A DNA stretch of 64,000 nucleotides, taken from NCBI RefSeq assembly GCF_023856365.1, contig NC_064554.1, forward strand, positions 6,191,001 through 6,255,000, given 5' to 3'. Shown here piece by piece: positions 33,880 to 46,330 of this stretch. Origin of the DNA: Brienomyrus brachyistius. Lineage: Eukaryota; Chordata; Actinopteri; Osteoglossiformes; Mormyridae. The notes beneath the pieces were generated by a model, which saw only the letters and a list, made by a program, of their open reading frames with translations, did no database searches and was not told the origin of the DNA. The position numbers and the translations under genes were made by a program. Every line of letters starts with the position of its first letter. Position 1 is the stretch's first letter.

Positions 33880-35195
33880 TCTCCCTTCCTGTGTCTGTAC
33901 CTCTGCCTCCTTTTCTGTGCCTGCACCTCTGCTTCCCTTCCTGTGTCTGTGCTTCTGTCTCTCTTCCTACGTCTGTACCTCAGTCTCCCTTCCTGCGTCT
34001 GTACCTCTGTCTTTCTTCCTGCGTCTGTACCTCTGTCCCCCTTCCTGCGTCTGTACCTCTGTCTTTCTTCCTGCGTCTGTACCTCTGTCCCCCTTCCCGC
34101 GTCTGTGCCTCTGTCTTTCTTCCTGCGTCTGTGCCTCTGTCTCTCTTCCAGCGTCTGTACCTTAGTCTCTCTTCCTGCGTCTGTACCTCAGTCTCTCTTC
34201 CTGCGTGTGTACCTCAGTCTCTCTTCCTGCGTCTGTGCCTGTGTCTCTCTTCCTGCGTCTGTACCTCAGTCTCTCTTCCTGCGTCTGTACCTCAGTCTCT
34301 CTTCCTGCGCCTGTGCCTCTGTCTTTCTTCCTGCGTCTGTACCTCAATCTCCCTTCCTGCGTCTGTACCTCTGTCTCCCTTCCTGCGCCTGTGCCTCTGT
34401 CTCCCTTTCTGCGTCTGTACCTCTGTCTCCCTTCCTGCGCCTGTGCCTCTGTCTCTCTTCCTGCGTCTGTACCTCAATCTCCCTTCCTGCATCTGTACCT
34501 CTGTCTCCCTTCCTGCGCCTGTGCCTCTGTCTCCCTTCCTGCGTCTGTACCTCAGTCTCCTTTCCTGCGTCTGTACCTCTGTCTCTCTTCCTGCGTCTGT
34601 ACCTCAGTCTCTCTTCCTGCGCCTGTGCCTCTGTCTTTCTTCCTGCGTCTGCAAATCAATCTCCCTTCCTGCGTCTATACCTCTGTCTCCCTTCCTGCGC
34701 CTGTGCCTCTGTCTCTCTTCCTGCGTCTGTACCTCAGTCTCTCTTCCTGCGTCTGTACCTCTGTCTCCCTTCCTGCGCCTGTGCCTCTGTCTCTCTTCCT
34801 GCGTCTGTACCTCAGTCTCCCTTCCTGCGCCTGTACCTCAGTCTCCCTTCCTGCGTCTGTACCTCTGTCTTTCTTCCTGCGTCTGTGCCTCTGTCTTTCT
34901 TCCTGCGTCTGTGCCTCTGTCTCTCTTCCTGCGTCTATACCTCAGTCTCCCTTCCTGCGTCTGTACCTCTGTCTCTCTTCCTGCGCCTGTGCCTCTGTCT
35001 TTCTTCCTGCATCTGTACCTCAATCTCCCTTCCTGCGTCTGTACCTCTGTCTCCCTTCCTGCGCCTGTGCCTCTCTTCCTGCGTCTGTACCTCTGTCTCT
35101 CTTCCTGCGTCTGTACCTCTGTCTCCCTTCCTGCGCCTGTGCCTCTGTCTCTCTTCCTGCGTCTGTACCTCAGTCTTTCTTCCTGTGTCTGTCTC
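33880..35195. repeat. 26-bp pyrimidine-rich minisatellite, about 50 copies
   Basis: The unit is CTTCCTGCGTCTGTACCTCT followed by GTCTCT. Because 26 is not a multiple of three, each frame cycles through all three phases of the unit; none has a stop, so all three forward frames stay open for 378-481 codons. This is not a gene. It lies in the probable first intron of syt3. Confidence 0.92.
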
Positions 35196-35429
35196 TATTG
35201 TGTCTTGTTCACCATGCTCCAGCTTGTGTCTCTATGTACTCAACACCTGCTTCCCTTCCCTTCCCTTTGGTTTACCCTGATTCCTTCCGCTATCATTCCC
35301 CCGCTGTTATCAGATCCGCAAGAGTCTTGTGTTTAAAGTGAAGCATTAGATTTGATTTACTGACTAACAGACCGAGGACGGTGACCGGAATGGTGGATTT
35401 AACAGGCTAATTGTAAGCATGCTGTTTAT

Positions 35430-35660
35430 GAGTGTGAAATGAAATGGAGAACAAGTATGAGATGGAGGAGTGAGTGTGAAACGGAGAAGTGAATGTGAAA
35501 TGGAGAGTGAGTGTGAGATGTAGAGTGAGTGTGAGATGGAGAGTGAGTGTGAGATGGAGAGATGTGCTTGAGACAGAGTGAGTGTGAAAGAGAGAGATGA
35601 GTGTATAATGGAGAGATGTGTGAGACGTAGAGTGTGAAACAGAGAGGTGAGTGTGAAATA
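35430..35660. repeat. Short GTGAGTGTGAGATGGAGA repeat
   Basis: Degenerate purine-rich units of about 18-24 bp. Confidence 0.7.
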
Positions 35661-35839
35661 GGAACGGGGGGTGACCTGTTTTTCTCTGACACAATGAGAG
35701 CAGCAGAAGGTGAATGAGTATGTTCATGGTATAGATACTCTGATCTGCAGATACACTGTAAAACCTCATGTGTGTTTTACAAAAAAAGGTTCAGTTTTGC
35801 ATTCAGTTTTTATGCTTTTAAAAAAAAAAATAACTTCAC

Positions 35840-35977
35840 TGTTCTGTGATGGGATGGCGTCCCCATCCTGAGGTTTTCCCAGCCTTGCGCCCGTAACTTC
35901 CGGCATAGGCTCCAGACCCCCCCCCCCCAGCCCTGCATAGGACAAGCAGATAATGAAGATTAATGGATTGATGGATG
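35840..35977 (+). mobile_element. 3' fragment of a SINE-like repeat
   Basis: GATGGGATGGCGTCCCCATC through CATAGGCTCCAGACCCCCC and GGATTGATGGATGG resembles the tail half of the SINE at 6546, diverged and without its head. Confidence 0.6.
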
Positions 35978-36275
35978 GGCCTGCACTATGTACTCAACAA
36001 GGCTGCAGTAATTATAAAACCGAAATGAAAAGATTAATTTTCACAGAAATTTCTTGTTCCCGCTATACCTACACATGGTGATGTAAAGTGTAATAGATAT
36101 ATTTACACTTGCTTACGTGCAGGATTATTATGTTTGAACAGTCGCTGATGTTTTTCATGATGGCAATGGGTTGGTGATTTATTCATTAATTTCCATTACA
36201 CTGCAGTTACAGCGCTCTGCCCTAACTCAGTTCTCTATAATAAATGTGTGAACATTTGTTTTTTTTTTTCTTCAG
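35978..36275. other. Intron-like sequence before the syt3 acceptor
   Basis: No feature is seen other than the T-rich tract and TTCAG ending at 36275. Confidence 0.5.
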
Positions 36276-36848
36276 GTAAAGTCTTGGAGCCGTCAACGGA
36301 TGTTTTTTGAACCCTGCAGTGAATCAAGACGCCAGCACATCATTAAGGCTGAACTGTAGCCGGAACAGTCCAGAAGCCTCAGAGAGCCCTTGCGGTTCCT
36401 GTGCCCTGCTTTAGCCAGTGCCTGGATTGCTGAGAACCTCCTGGGCATCCTTGTCCTAGGAGTGGTGTTCATGTTGCTCTTTTTGGCTGGCAGACCTGGG
36501 CGCCTGCAGGAAGCTCCGCACAGGCGTGATGACCTGACCGTTCCATCCTGAGCACCAGTGTGTATCTCTCTACTGCTGTATAGTTTCGAGTATTTACAGT
36601 TTCCAGTGGATGCGGCAGAATGTGCGTGTTAACCTGATTTCTCTTTCCCCTGTCTGCACCACACCCCTCTCTCCATAATCTGTCTCTCATCCCCCAACCT
36701 GCTCTCATTCTTCCTTCAGCCCCTTTAACCAGCCTGGCCACTTCCAGCGAGCCCCTCTGATTGGTTTCAGATAGAGTGGGTGGGTTCTCTGTCTGCAGGA
36801 AGCTTTGGATTGGGTAGCGTGGCGGACGGGGGCGATGCTGATTGGAGG
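36276..36848 (+). other. syt3: Possible syt3 5' UTR sequence before the start codon
   Basis: An excellent acceptor (long T run then TTCAG, ending 36275) may begin a second untranslated exon, but its donor is unclear. Another acceptor GTCTGCAG ends at 36798, so 36799-36848 is the likely UTR part of the first coding exon. Confidence 0.4.
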
Positions 36849-38629
36849 ATGTCGGGCGACTGGGATGAAGACATATGTAAGAAGGCCCTCATGCTGGTGG
36901 AGGAGCTGTGCTTCCACATGCCCGGTGGTTACAGTCAAAACGAGCGCTGCCAGGAGTTCATCTACCTGCTGAGAGGCCGCAACCGGCAGGTGGACACAGG
37001 TGAGTGAGCCATGGCGGCACTGGCTGGCAGGAAAGCAGCAGCACGCTGTCAGGGGCCACAGTGCTGCTTGCTCTCTAAGGACACTGTGCCCTCCCACTTG
37101 CATCATTTCCTGTTCTCACTAACGTCATCACTTCCTGTACCCTCTGCCTTGCTCTCTCTCCTGTGGGTATCACTGTGTGGCTCTGCCTGATGTCCTGATC
37201 CTTCCCTGTGCTGCTCACAAATACTCTCTCTTGCTCTCTACCACCATCTGTGTTTGCACCTCCTTCTCAATGGAGCCCCCCCCCCCCCCCCACACACACA
37301 CACACACACACATACACACACATACACATTGACAGACACAAACAGCCACACCAGCCCCCCCCCCCCCCCTCCATTCTGAACAGCAGCTGATTTAATGACA
37401 TACAGAGATGGGAGAGATTTCATTGTGACACCCCTAGCTTCATCTCTGATGCACACAAGTTGCGCAGACAGTGAACACAGCACAACAAAGCCAAAGTTGC
37501 AACTTACTTTTAGAAAATAATTAGTGACCAATAGTGTAGCAGCTGTAATGAACACTCAGCCTGCTGGTGTGTGCAGGCTCATCATGTGTGCTGCATTTGA
37601 TTTAGTCTGCCTGCTGACCTGTGCTACTGTGTCAGTGGGTCTGCTGTCCCGAAACACAGCCACGCTACAGGAGGGCCCTGCTTCTGAATGCTGCATCATA
37701 CAGGAAAAGCCTAATGCATGTCTCTCACTTTCGATGGCCCCTGCAGACAGAAAGCTCTGTGTCGCCGGCATGATGCAGACCCGGGCGTTGCCTGGTAACG
37801 CCAGATACAGGCCGTCTTCAGGGTTTGGCATAAAAAAGCCAGCTGCTCCAGGGTGCTGGGGCAGCATCTGTTAATCTGGCCTGTCCCTGGGAGTCAGGCT
37901 GCCGCTCGTGGTGCCCAGTGGGGGCACTGGACAGTAACAGCTTCCTCTTGCTTTCTGTCCTAACAGAGATCTCCGTCAGCCTCCTGTCCGTCATCGTCAC
38001 TTTCTGCGGCATCGTACTGCTCTCCGTCTCCTTATTTGTCTCGTGGAAACTATGTTGGCTACCCTGGCGGGACAAGGAAGGCGGGGGCCTCAGCCTGACC
38101 TCAGGGCTCCTCCCAGGTGGGGGGGGGCTGGGCAGCTCCTCCCTGCTGCCCCCGCTCCTGCAAAGGAAGGATACGCACTCGTCCTCCTCACTCTTCCCCT
38201 CCCTTCAGCCCACCCAGCATCACCCAAACTTGTCTGACCTGCTAGGCGGGGCTGAGAGGGCCGAGGGTATTGCGGGGGGTCCTGAGCGGCCCCCTATTGG
38301 AGGCGTGGCCGGTGTCCCACAAGACCTGCAGGAACACGCCTACTTGGACATGGACTGCTACCCTAACACCACTGGGGGTGAGCTGGGCTTCACTTTGGGG
38401 GTGGGGTGAGCTTCATCGTCGGGGTGGGGCCCTGTCACATGTGCAGATTGAGGAGTGAAGCTGTGCCTTTTCCTGCTGCTACCCCCCCATCCTCAGGGGG
38501 GCTGAAGCTGAGCCACACCTCCCCGGAGCTGCCCCCAGCGTCCGAAACAAGCTGCGCCCCACAGCCCCCCAGAGAGCTGCCTAACACCCAGCCCCAGCAG
38601 CAGGTGGTGGCCCGGTCAGTGCTGCCCAG
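36849..38629 (+). CDS. syt3: syt3 N-terminal, membrane and linker exons
   Basis: Exon 36849-36999 encodes the short lumenal/extracellular N-terminus with three cysteines. Exon 37967-38377 encodes the membrane span [17 protein letters not shown] and the basic [11 protein letters not shown], then a Gly/Pro/Leu-rich linker ending [14 protein letters not shown]; mammals have SYLDMDSYP here. Exon 38497-38629 begins [13 protein letters not shown], matching the SQTSPELP block. The reading runs open past the donor at 38378 to a stop at 38407, but the human linker shows that the GTGAGC donor is used. Confidence 0.93.
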
Positions 38630-41600
38630 GTATGTGTGTGTGCGTGTGTGTGTGTGTTTGTGTGAAGGACAGGAAAACCCCAAAAGCAAACTTTGGGTGA
38701 ATATGCAAGCACATGTGTGTGGTTCCTATGCCTCTGTCTTTTTGCTCAGATGGTCACCGGTTCTAGCCTTGGCCTCATCAGAATAGTCACATGTCTGTGG
38801 GCCCTTGAGTAAAGCCTAGTTTGCTCTCGCTTGCATATGTACCTCCGGGAGAGCAGGATGGTGATTAATAAAAGTGTCACTATTCTGTTCTATAACGTGA
38901 GCTTTAAAGAGGTATGTTTAAGGCCTTTTTTTTTGTTATAAACTTTACAGTTAGAGTTTTCTTGGGGTGCGCTTAGGGATCATGTATTGAAGCGATATCC
39001 CCACAATGACAGAAACACGTGTGTCCCTCCAGTAGCCCCCGGCCAATAAACCACCAGCTCCCCAGCCCAGATTTCCATGCTGAGGAGAAGAGTGAGCAGG
39101 TGACAAGTATCGGGCAGATCAAGCCAGAGCTGTACAAGCTGCGCCAGGCTGAGCAGGGTGAGGGCAAACCTGGAGAGGCCTGCGGAAAAATCAGCTTCTT
39201 GCTGCGTTACTCCTACAAGTAAGTTGCATGTGTCAGTGGGTAGATGTATGCTGCATTTCTGTGAGTGTGTCACATGTGTGCCAGTGGGCTGATGTTTGGC
39301 ACATTAATGTGAGTGCGCTGCATGTGTGCCAGTGGGCTGATGTTTGGCGCATTAATTTGAGTGTGCTGCATGTGTGCCAGTGGACTGATGTATGCTGCAT
39401 TACTGTGTGTTGCATGTGTGCCAGTAGGCTGTCGTGCACTGCATTATTGTGAGTATGTTACATGTGCCAGTAGGTTGATGTACTCTGTATTGTGTGTCGC
39501 ATGGGCACCAGTGGGCTGATTTAAGATACATTACTGTGATTGTATCATACGTGTGTCAGCAGGCTATCATACTCAGCATTACTCTGAATGTACTGCATGT
39601 GTGCCAGTAGGCTGACACACTGTGAATTACTGTGAATGTCACATGTGTGCCAGAGGGCTGATATATACTGCATTACTATGAGTGCATTGCATTTGTGCCA
39701 GCTGGGTGACTTATGCTGCATTATTGTGAGTGTGTTGCATGTGTGCTAGTGATCTGATACATTGCTATGACTATATCGCATGTGTGCCAACAAACTGACA
39801 TATACTGCACTGTGCAGAGCTGTGAAGCATGGAAATTGCCAAATGGAAATGATGAACCTGAACAGAATTAGGAATTACAGTCAGACACTCCATGGGCAAC
39901 TATCATTCTCTGTTTGTGTTTTCTGGTTTGTAGCTGAGTGAAGCGCCATTGAATTGGGGGAAAGTGCTGATGGTAGACAGTGGAGAGTGAGCAGATATGA
40001 ATTATGTATGTGATGAATACCAAGGATCAGAGGGCTGTGTGGGTGTGTTGAGGGTCACCCTTCTATGAGGAGCATGGACTTGGACACGTGGACTCTCAAA
40101 TCCAGAAACCTCACAGAGCGCGTTTCATACAAGCTGCTCTTTCCTCTTGGCTTTAAGCAGCCCTCCTGTCTGCAAACAGGCAGCTCACTGGCACTGTGAT
40201 ACCATGGCGATTATTTTCAGTGTGCAGAGGCCTTCTGGGAAATGCATTTCCACTGTATCACTGCAAACACACTCTCTGGGAGCTGCAACAGGTGGTGCCT
40301 CTTTTACACAGTAATTGCAACTACATTTTCATTAGAGTGAGTGTCATGGTAGTGTTAGGGTTAGCGTTAGTGTTAAGGTTAGTGTTAGTGTCATGATAGT
40401 GTTAGGGACATGATGCATGTCTAATAAGCTGCTGCATACCAATCATGTGATCCATTGTCAGGGCATCCTCCTGTAAAGTGTGCAAGGTATGAAACACTCA
40501 ACAACTGCCCATCCACTTCCTGTATCTTCCCTCACTTCCTGTGTTACTTCTGTCTGTCCCACAGCACTGAGCAGCTAGTTGTCAAGATCCTGAAAGCTCT
40601 GGACCTTGCAGCCAAAGATTCCAATGGCTTCTCTGACCCTTACGTGAAGATCTACCTGCTCCCAGACAGGAAGAAAAAATTTCAAACTAAGGTGTGTTTT
40701 TTTTCATAATATTACCGATTCTGTTTTTTCTTTCTGTCTCTCAGTCCCGTAGGGGAAGTATGAGGTGTCCAGGAGTGACAGGTTTCTTCAGCAATGCCTC
40801 ACATTCGCATTCTCCCCTCTCTTAGGTCCACAGGAAGACCCTCAATCCTGTCTTCAATGAGACATTCCAGTTTAGCGTCCCGTTTGCTGAGCTTCATTCC
40901 CGGAAGCTGCACTTCTCCGTCTACGACTTTGACCGCTTCTCCAGGCACGACCTCATTGGGCAGGTGGTTGTGGACAACCTGCTGGACTTCAGTGAGGGAC
41001 TGGGTGAGAAGCCGGTATGGAGGGACATCGTGGAGGGGACCTCGGTGAGAGACTCACTTTCAGTTACAGTTTTCTTTCCGTGCCGCACTTGTAAGCTGGA
41101 TCCCTTTGACTGAGTGTTGACCCCCCCCCCTCGCCCACCACCTGCAGGAAAAGGCGGACCTGGGCGAGCTGAATTTCTCCTTGTGCTACCTGCCCACAGC
41201 TGGCAGACTCACGGTCACCATCATCAAGGCCTCCAATCTGAAGGCCATGGATCTCACTGGCTTTTCAGGTCATAAGCTTATCAATGGCCGATGATCCGTC
41301 CTGAAATAGCACAGCTGGAACATTCGGTTTGAGAGGTCAGATGTTGATGGGCTACAGGCGTTACTTTGAGAGCACAGGGCCTATGTACTTGAAATGTGCT
41401 GAAAGTGAATATTGTATGAGTGTCATTGCTAAGCTTTCGGCTTATGGGCCTGTTTCCTGTTGCTTTGCTCTCCTAGACCCATACGTGAAGGCCTCTTTGA
41501 TATGTGAGGGCCGGAGACTCAAGAAAAGAAAGACGTCCATAAAGAAGAACACTCTGAACCCGACCTACAATGAGGCCCTGGTGTTTGACATCCCTCACGA

Positions 41601-42573
41601 GAACATCGACAATGTATCCATCATCATAACTGTCATGGATTATGATTGGTGAGCACAGGAGCGATGAGAGCTGGGTGGATGAGTGAGGATGGATGGATAC
41701 AGAAGACAGGCCTCATTTTTGGGTATGAAGAATAATGGGTGTGTTTCGAGGGGGTTTTCCGCTGGATACTTGATTTATAAGGGCGTTCTTAGAGCCCCGT
41801 TTCCAGATCCATGAAGTGGAGATGGTCAAATGAAAAAAAGAGAGCATCCTTATAAAAGACCCCTTTGCTCTGGATTTTCTCCATATAATTCAGAAACTAT
41901 GAGTTCTGTAAGAGCAGTAATGATGGTGCACCAGGGCAGGAGCTTAACAGTTTTGACAAACTGCTTTCATTCACCGCATTATTTAGTTATTACTCAGCCT
42001 TGTTGACAGCCCTGATTAGCTTCCATAGGGTACAGGCCACTATAGGTCACCTAATGCTAACTCTAACCCAACACTAACTATAAAACCAACACTAATGCTA
42101 ACCCAACACTAATAGAGTTAGCCTTTACCCAATGTTAATAATAGCCCTTATTCGATGCTAATGTTAACCCTAACTAACCCAACACTAATGCTAACCACCT
42201 ATGCTAACACTAACCGTCACTTTATCCCTAACCTAATCCCTAATGTTGACTGTGTCTCCAGCATTGGCCACAATGAGGTGATAGGGATGTGTCGTGTGGG
42301 GGGGGACGCTGAGGGCCCCGGCCGGGAGCACTGGACTGCCATGCTGGGCAACCCCCGTAAACCCATCGAGCACTGGCACCAGCTGGTGGAGGTAAGGCTG
42401 CCGCCCCATGCTTATCCACACATCACATCATTCATCTTCAGGCCTGCACACTGGACACGAATCTGCCTCCTGTCACCCTCCTGCAGGAGAAAACAATGAA
42501 CACCTACGTGTCCAAGAGCGCGATGGCCTCCAGCAAGCCTCATATTGTGGTGGAGAGTCCACACTCAGAGTAG
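36849..42573 (+). CDS. syt3: Synaptotagmin-3, complete coding region
   Basis: Synaptotagmin-3 is a high-affinity calcium and phospholipid sensor on plasma or endosomal membranes of neurons. Coding exons: 36849-36999, 37967-38377, 38497-38629, 39033-39218, 40565-40691, 40826-41044, 41148-41268, 41477-41648, 42262-42391 and 42487-42573. They give 578 aa with consistent phases (human is about 590). The start [12 protein letters not shown] aligns with the human start. Cysteines 10, 21 and 34 match the N-terminal disulfide cysteines of the Syt3/5/6/10 group. One membrane helix lies at about 52-76, followed by [12 protein letters not shown]2A spans about 278-400 and C2B about 412-545. The C-terminal tail is short and diverges from human. 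Syt6 and Syt10 are alternatives, but the linker IGQIKPELY and GRISF-like segment and the shank1 neighbour favour syt3. Confidence 0.95.
39228..39810. repeat. 45-bp minisatellite in a syt3 intron
   Basis: About 12 degenerate units with GCATGTGTGCCAGTGGGCTG and ATGTATGCTGCATTACTGTG. It starts a few bases after the donor of the exon ending at 39218. Confidence 0.85.
40565..41044 (+). CDS. syt3: syt3 C2A domain exons
   Basis: Exons 40565-40691 and 40826-41044 carry most of C2A; the 3' part of exon 39033-39218 supplies the first strand. The calcium-loop acidic residues are all present: Asp in [12 protein letters not shown] (two) and in [10 protein letters not shown] (three). The polybasic strand [17 protein letters not shown] is intact. 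This predicts a functional calcium-binding C2A. Confidence 0.93.
41148..42573 (+). CDS. syt3: syt3 C2B domain and C-terminus exons
   Basis: Exons 41148-41268, 41477-41648, 42262-42391 and 42487-42573 encode C2B. Calcium ligands are seen in [14 protein letters not shown] and in [14 protein letters not shown]; the Cys codon of the latter is split between 41648 and 42262. The polybasic strand [18 protein letters not shown] is intact. The WHQLVE motif near the end is conserved. The last 28 codons differ from the human tail and end in TAG at 42571-42573. Confidence 0.93.
42040..42245. repeat. Degenerate ACCCTAAC/AATGCTAA repeat in a syt3 intron
   Basis: Short degenerate units such as CTAACCCAACACTAATG. 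It resembles decayed telomere-like sequence but is not a clean CCCTAA array. Confidence 0.55.
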
Positions 42574-44360
42574 AGAGCTGACCCCGGGACTGCCACTGAA
42601 CACGCCGCTGAACACGCCGCTGAACACGCCGCCTGGAGGACTTCGACCGATCAAACACACACATGAACAGCACACACAGTGGGATGTACATTTACAGTCA
42701 CGGGAAGGCGTGTTTGAGGGTGACGGTCCTTTGTGGATCAGGACCCACGAGGGACGTCTTAACTGTTTCTAACTGCCTCATTTCATTCCAGGGGACTGTC
42801 TGTCACTCCTCGGATGGACTCACTTCCACGATTCACACGTGTAAATATATACACACATGAAGCACATTGACATGTATTCATCATTTACCAGGAATCCATT
42901 TACTGTTTATCATTGGCTTTTAACATTAAAAGCCTTTCATACTAGCAGAATTATTAAGTGTGGAAGAAATTAACCATAGAACTGATGTGTTGTGGTCTTC
43001 CTCCCATTTGAACTAATCGGTGGATCTCACTCATCAGGGGGAACCATATTTGCCTTGACTTTTTGCCCGGGGGACCCAGAAAATGATGCACCTGCTTGCT
43101 TGTCTTCAGAAGCTGTAGAAACAAAACCCTTTGGACAGAATTTCACTTAATATTTTATGTTTACCTTTAAATTGAATAGTCTCTTGAACACCCTCTTTCA
43201 TTTCAAAAGAAAACACCGTAGGGTGTGTAGGGTGGGGGGTGTCGCCGTTTTCTGTGTGTATCTCTGTGCTTGTGTATCGCGTGTGTGTATCAGTCTGTGC
43301 GTCTCTGTGTTTTGTGTCACCTTGTGTGTGTCTCTACCGTTCACTGTGTCCCCCTCCACCCCATCTTGGAGTGAAGCTATTGTTCAGTCTGTGTTTGTGT
43401 GTAGACCTCATACCCTAACTGGGGGGGGGGAGGGGGGGGCATCTCCCATTCAGGCACTACCCAGAGCCACACCCATATGCAGACAGCTCTGCCCTGGGCC
43501 TCTGTGTAAGTGTGGTGGCCCTCTGTGTAATTTCACAAGCCCTGATGTGTGTTCTGGTGTGAGGGCAAACGATTGATTTGCCAAACCAGCAAAAGCCAAC
43601 ATGAGCCTGGGGAAGGGGGTGGGGGGATCTTCAACCAGTGATTCAGCTACTATAGTGTGACCCCCAGATAAGCAAATGTTCATGTTTAGATTCATATTTC
43701 ACTGGAATAATTTAACCCATGTGCAATGGTACTGTCCAACCTGGCACTTTCGTCACAGCTTTGGTATTACCTGTCGGTGTGATGTCACTTGTCTGTCCCC
43801 CAGCTGTCTGTGTGATGTCACCTCTGTCCCTGAGCTGTCTGTGTGACATCACCTGTCTCCCACGTATGTGTGTGACATCATGTGTCTGTGATGTCAGCTG
43901 TGTGTCATTTTTGTCCCCCAGTTGTCTGTGACGTCATATGTTACTCTCACCCCCTTCTCCTTTGTCCCAGTGGCTCAGAAAGGCTTTGGTGAAACATGTT
44001 TGCATGCTCACATCAGCATGAATGATGTCAGTTCCAGACAATGAAAATATGATTCTCAAAGAAAGTCATAAGAAACTTACTGTACCAGGACTACCAATGA
44101 ATACTTAAAAAAAGTCATGATTACCAGGAAGAAAACATTGTTAGTACTGTATAGTGTAAAATACTGTATCCTCAAAATGGTATTTCTGATTGTTAAGTTG
44201 TTGTGGATTTTTAAAATTTCCTTTTAAATGGACTTTTTTATGAGTTGAATGTTTTGAAACAGAGACCAGCAGTGAATTTGTGGAATTGACCAGTTTTCGC
44301 AGTGTCACTAATAGCGAGTGTGGCTGTGTGTCCAAGCTGAAATAAAGATGATGATGACAG
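42574..44360 (+). other. syt3: Probable syt3 3' UTR
   Basis: No coding exon follows the stop. ATTAAA at 42925-42930 and AATAAA at 44341-44346 are the candidate poly(A) signals; the second is followed by a GATGATGATG run. A short TGTGTGATGTCACCTGTC-type tandem repeat sits at about 43760-43940. Confidence 0.5.
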
Positions 44361-45095
44361 GCCTGCATGTCTTTATGCGGGCCGGGCCATGTGAGCACGT
44401 CGCTGAGCGCGACGGCCACGTAGTTGTGTTCCCACGCTGCTCTCTCCAAAGCCACTTCATGTCTCTACGCGTCACATAGTTTGTTCTCTGCCTGTTTCTG
44501 TGGGCAGCATTTGGGGAAGCCGTCATGGGTTTTCCCACAGCCTCTTTCTGCTCCACGTTATTTATCACACAGGAGTCTGTATCAGCATGAAAGCAAACGG
44601 GGAAAAACGGCGGCTGACAGACAAGCGCGGGGGTGCACATCTGTCTCACTGCACTTCCTGTTCCTTCTCTCCCCTCAGATTTTTCCTTTATTAAAACAAA
44701 ACCTGCCTGATCCGAGCACCCGCTGGCCTTCCCACTGCGTGTCTCTATCTCTGCAGGGTCAGAAATCCACCCAGTCACAACACGTCATCGACCGCTGTGT
44801 CAGACGCTGGCAGACTGTAGTGACACATGTGTACCAGGGGTGGCGTCAGTACCACTGCAGGAGAGGGAGTGCTGTTTCCATAGCAACCGCCTCTGTGGAT
44901 AGAACTATTTCGATAGAATCCATCTCATTCAGTTTGGTGAACTGGGGCTGGCAGATTGAGAAGAATGTTATTAATAGCATATACTCACTAAATTTCAATA
45001 TGTGTTCAGGATAACAAGAATCTATTGTCATACTTACCATCAGTATGAAATAATAATAGGAAAATCAAAACTATACTGCTTACACAAGACAAACT
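44361..45095. other. Intergenic sequence between syt3 and med25
   Basis: No coding exon is recognised on either strand. Confidence 0.5.
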
Positions 45096-45405
45096 ATCCA
45101 TCCATCCATTTTCCAAACGCTTATCCTACTAGGGAGCCTATCCCGGAAGCAATGGGCATGAGGCAGGGAACAACCCAGGATGGGGGGCCAGCCCATCACA
45201 GGGCACACTCACACACCATTCACTCACACATGCACGCCTACGGGCAATTTAGCAAGTCCAATTAGCCTAAGCATGTTTTTGGACTGTGGGGGGGAAACCG
45301 GAGTACCCGGAGGAAACCCCACGATGACATGGGGAGAACATGCAAACTCCGCACACATGTGACCCAGGCGGAGACAGTGCTAACCACTGCACCACCATGC
45401 TGCCC
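45095..45405 (-). mobile_element. tRNA-derived SINE, head partly deleted
   Basis: A reverse-strand copy, beginning with the CCAT-type tail and ending ACCACCATGCTGCCCC. Part of the region around box B is missing. ACAAGACAAAC before it and ACAAGAGAAAC after it (10 of 11 match) are the target duplication. Confidence 0.82.
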
Positions 45406-45942
45406 CACAAGAGAAACCTGATCAGTAATTCATGTGTCCGAAAGCATGAGTGTGTGTGTGTGTTTCTTCACCTGAAACTGGTTAACCAAAACTTACCAAG
45501 CATTGCATACTAGTTTTGCCTTAAACTGATTGCCTTAAACAACTACATAGTTGCTCCTGGCAATTTTGAAGTGGGTGGCAGTGGGGACAAAGTCATGCTT
45601 GACTGAAGGTTGGTTGGTGGAGGTGGCTCAGTAATTAAATGCTTGTTTCTGTGAAGAGTCATTTGTTTTGAAAGCCCAGGACCAAGCTGAACAGTTTCTG
45701 GAGTGAGTACTGCATGAACATACTGAACTTCTTTATAAACATCTTAAAGTTTTTACAAACAAGATTTTGCTTAAATGCTTTGCTTTAAATTGCCACCTTA
45801 AGGCCTTTCACAGCAGTAACCCCCTGTTGCAATTTTTTGTATATCTATTCTGACATCTAGTGTTTTGGTTTGGTAGTGCAGCTGTTTTGTCAATAATCCA
45901 TTCATTCATCTTTCAGAAACGGTTATCCAACGGAGGGCACAA

Positions 45943-45976
<34 letters not shown>

Positions 45977-46330
45977 GGGTAGCACTGACCGGGCCACCAA
46001 CTCACATACTAAGGGAAATGTAGAGACACCATTTCCCCTATCTAAATAACTGCAAGAGGAAACCCGCAGAACACGGCTGTATCGTTGATCTTTATTTTCG
46101 GTTATTTTACAACTTCTTCCCTGAGACCTCGCAGTGATTCTAAACCAACATCGGCACAATTAATCTTCGACAGCCCTGAATATGTGCTATCCCTTTGTTT
46201 TTTACCTGTCACTGTCAGCAGCTAAAGATACATCGGTCTCTGTCGCCCTTCAGCATCCTTCCAGCGACAATCCAGTCGAGTCACACGGAAGGCATCGCGG
46301 CGACAGCAGTCTCGCATTGTTTAAGTGATT
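45406..46330. other. Intergenic sequence upstream of med25
   Basis: A CA run at 45943-45974 and otherwise unremarkable sequence. Confidence 0.5.

Noticed and set aside
33853..35341. Three overlapping + strand open frames of 378-481 codons
   Set aside because: They are the 26-bp minisatellite read in its three phases; no start context, splice sites or family similarity.
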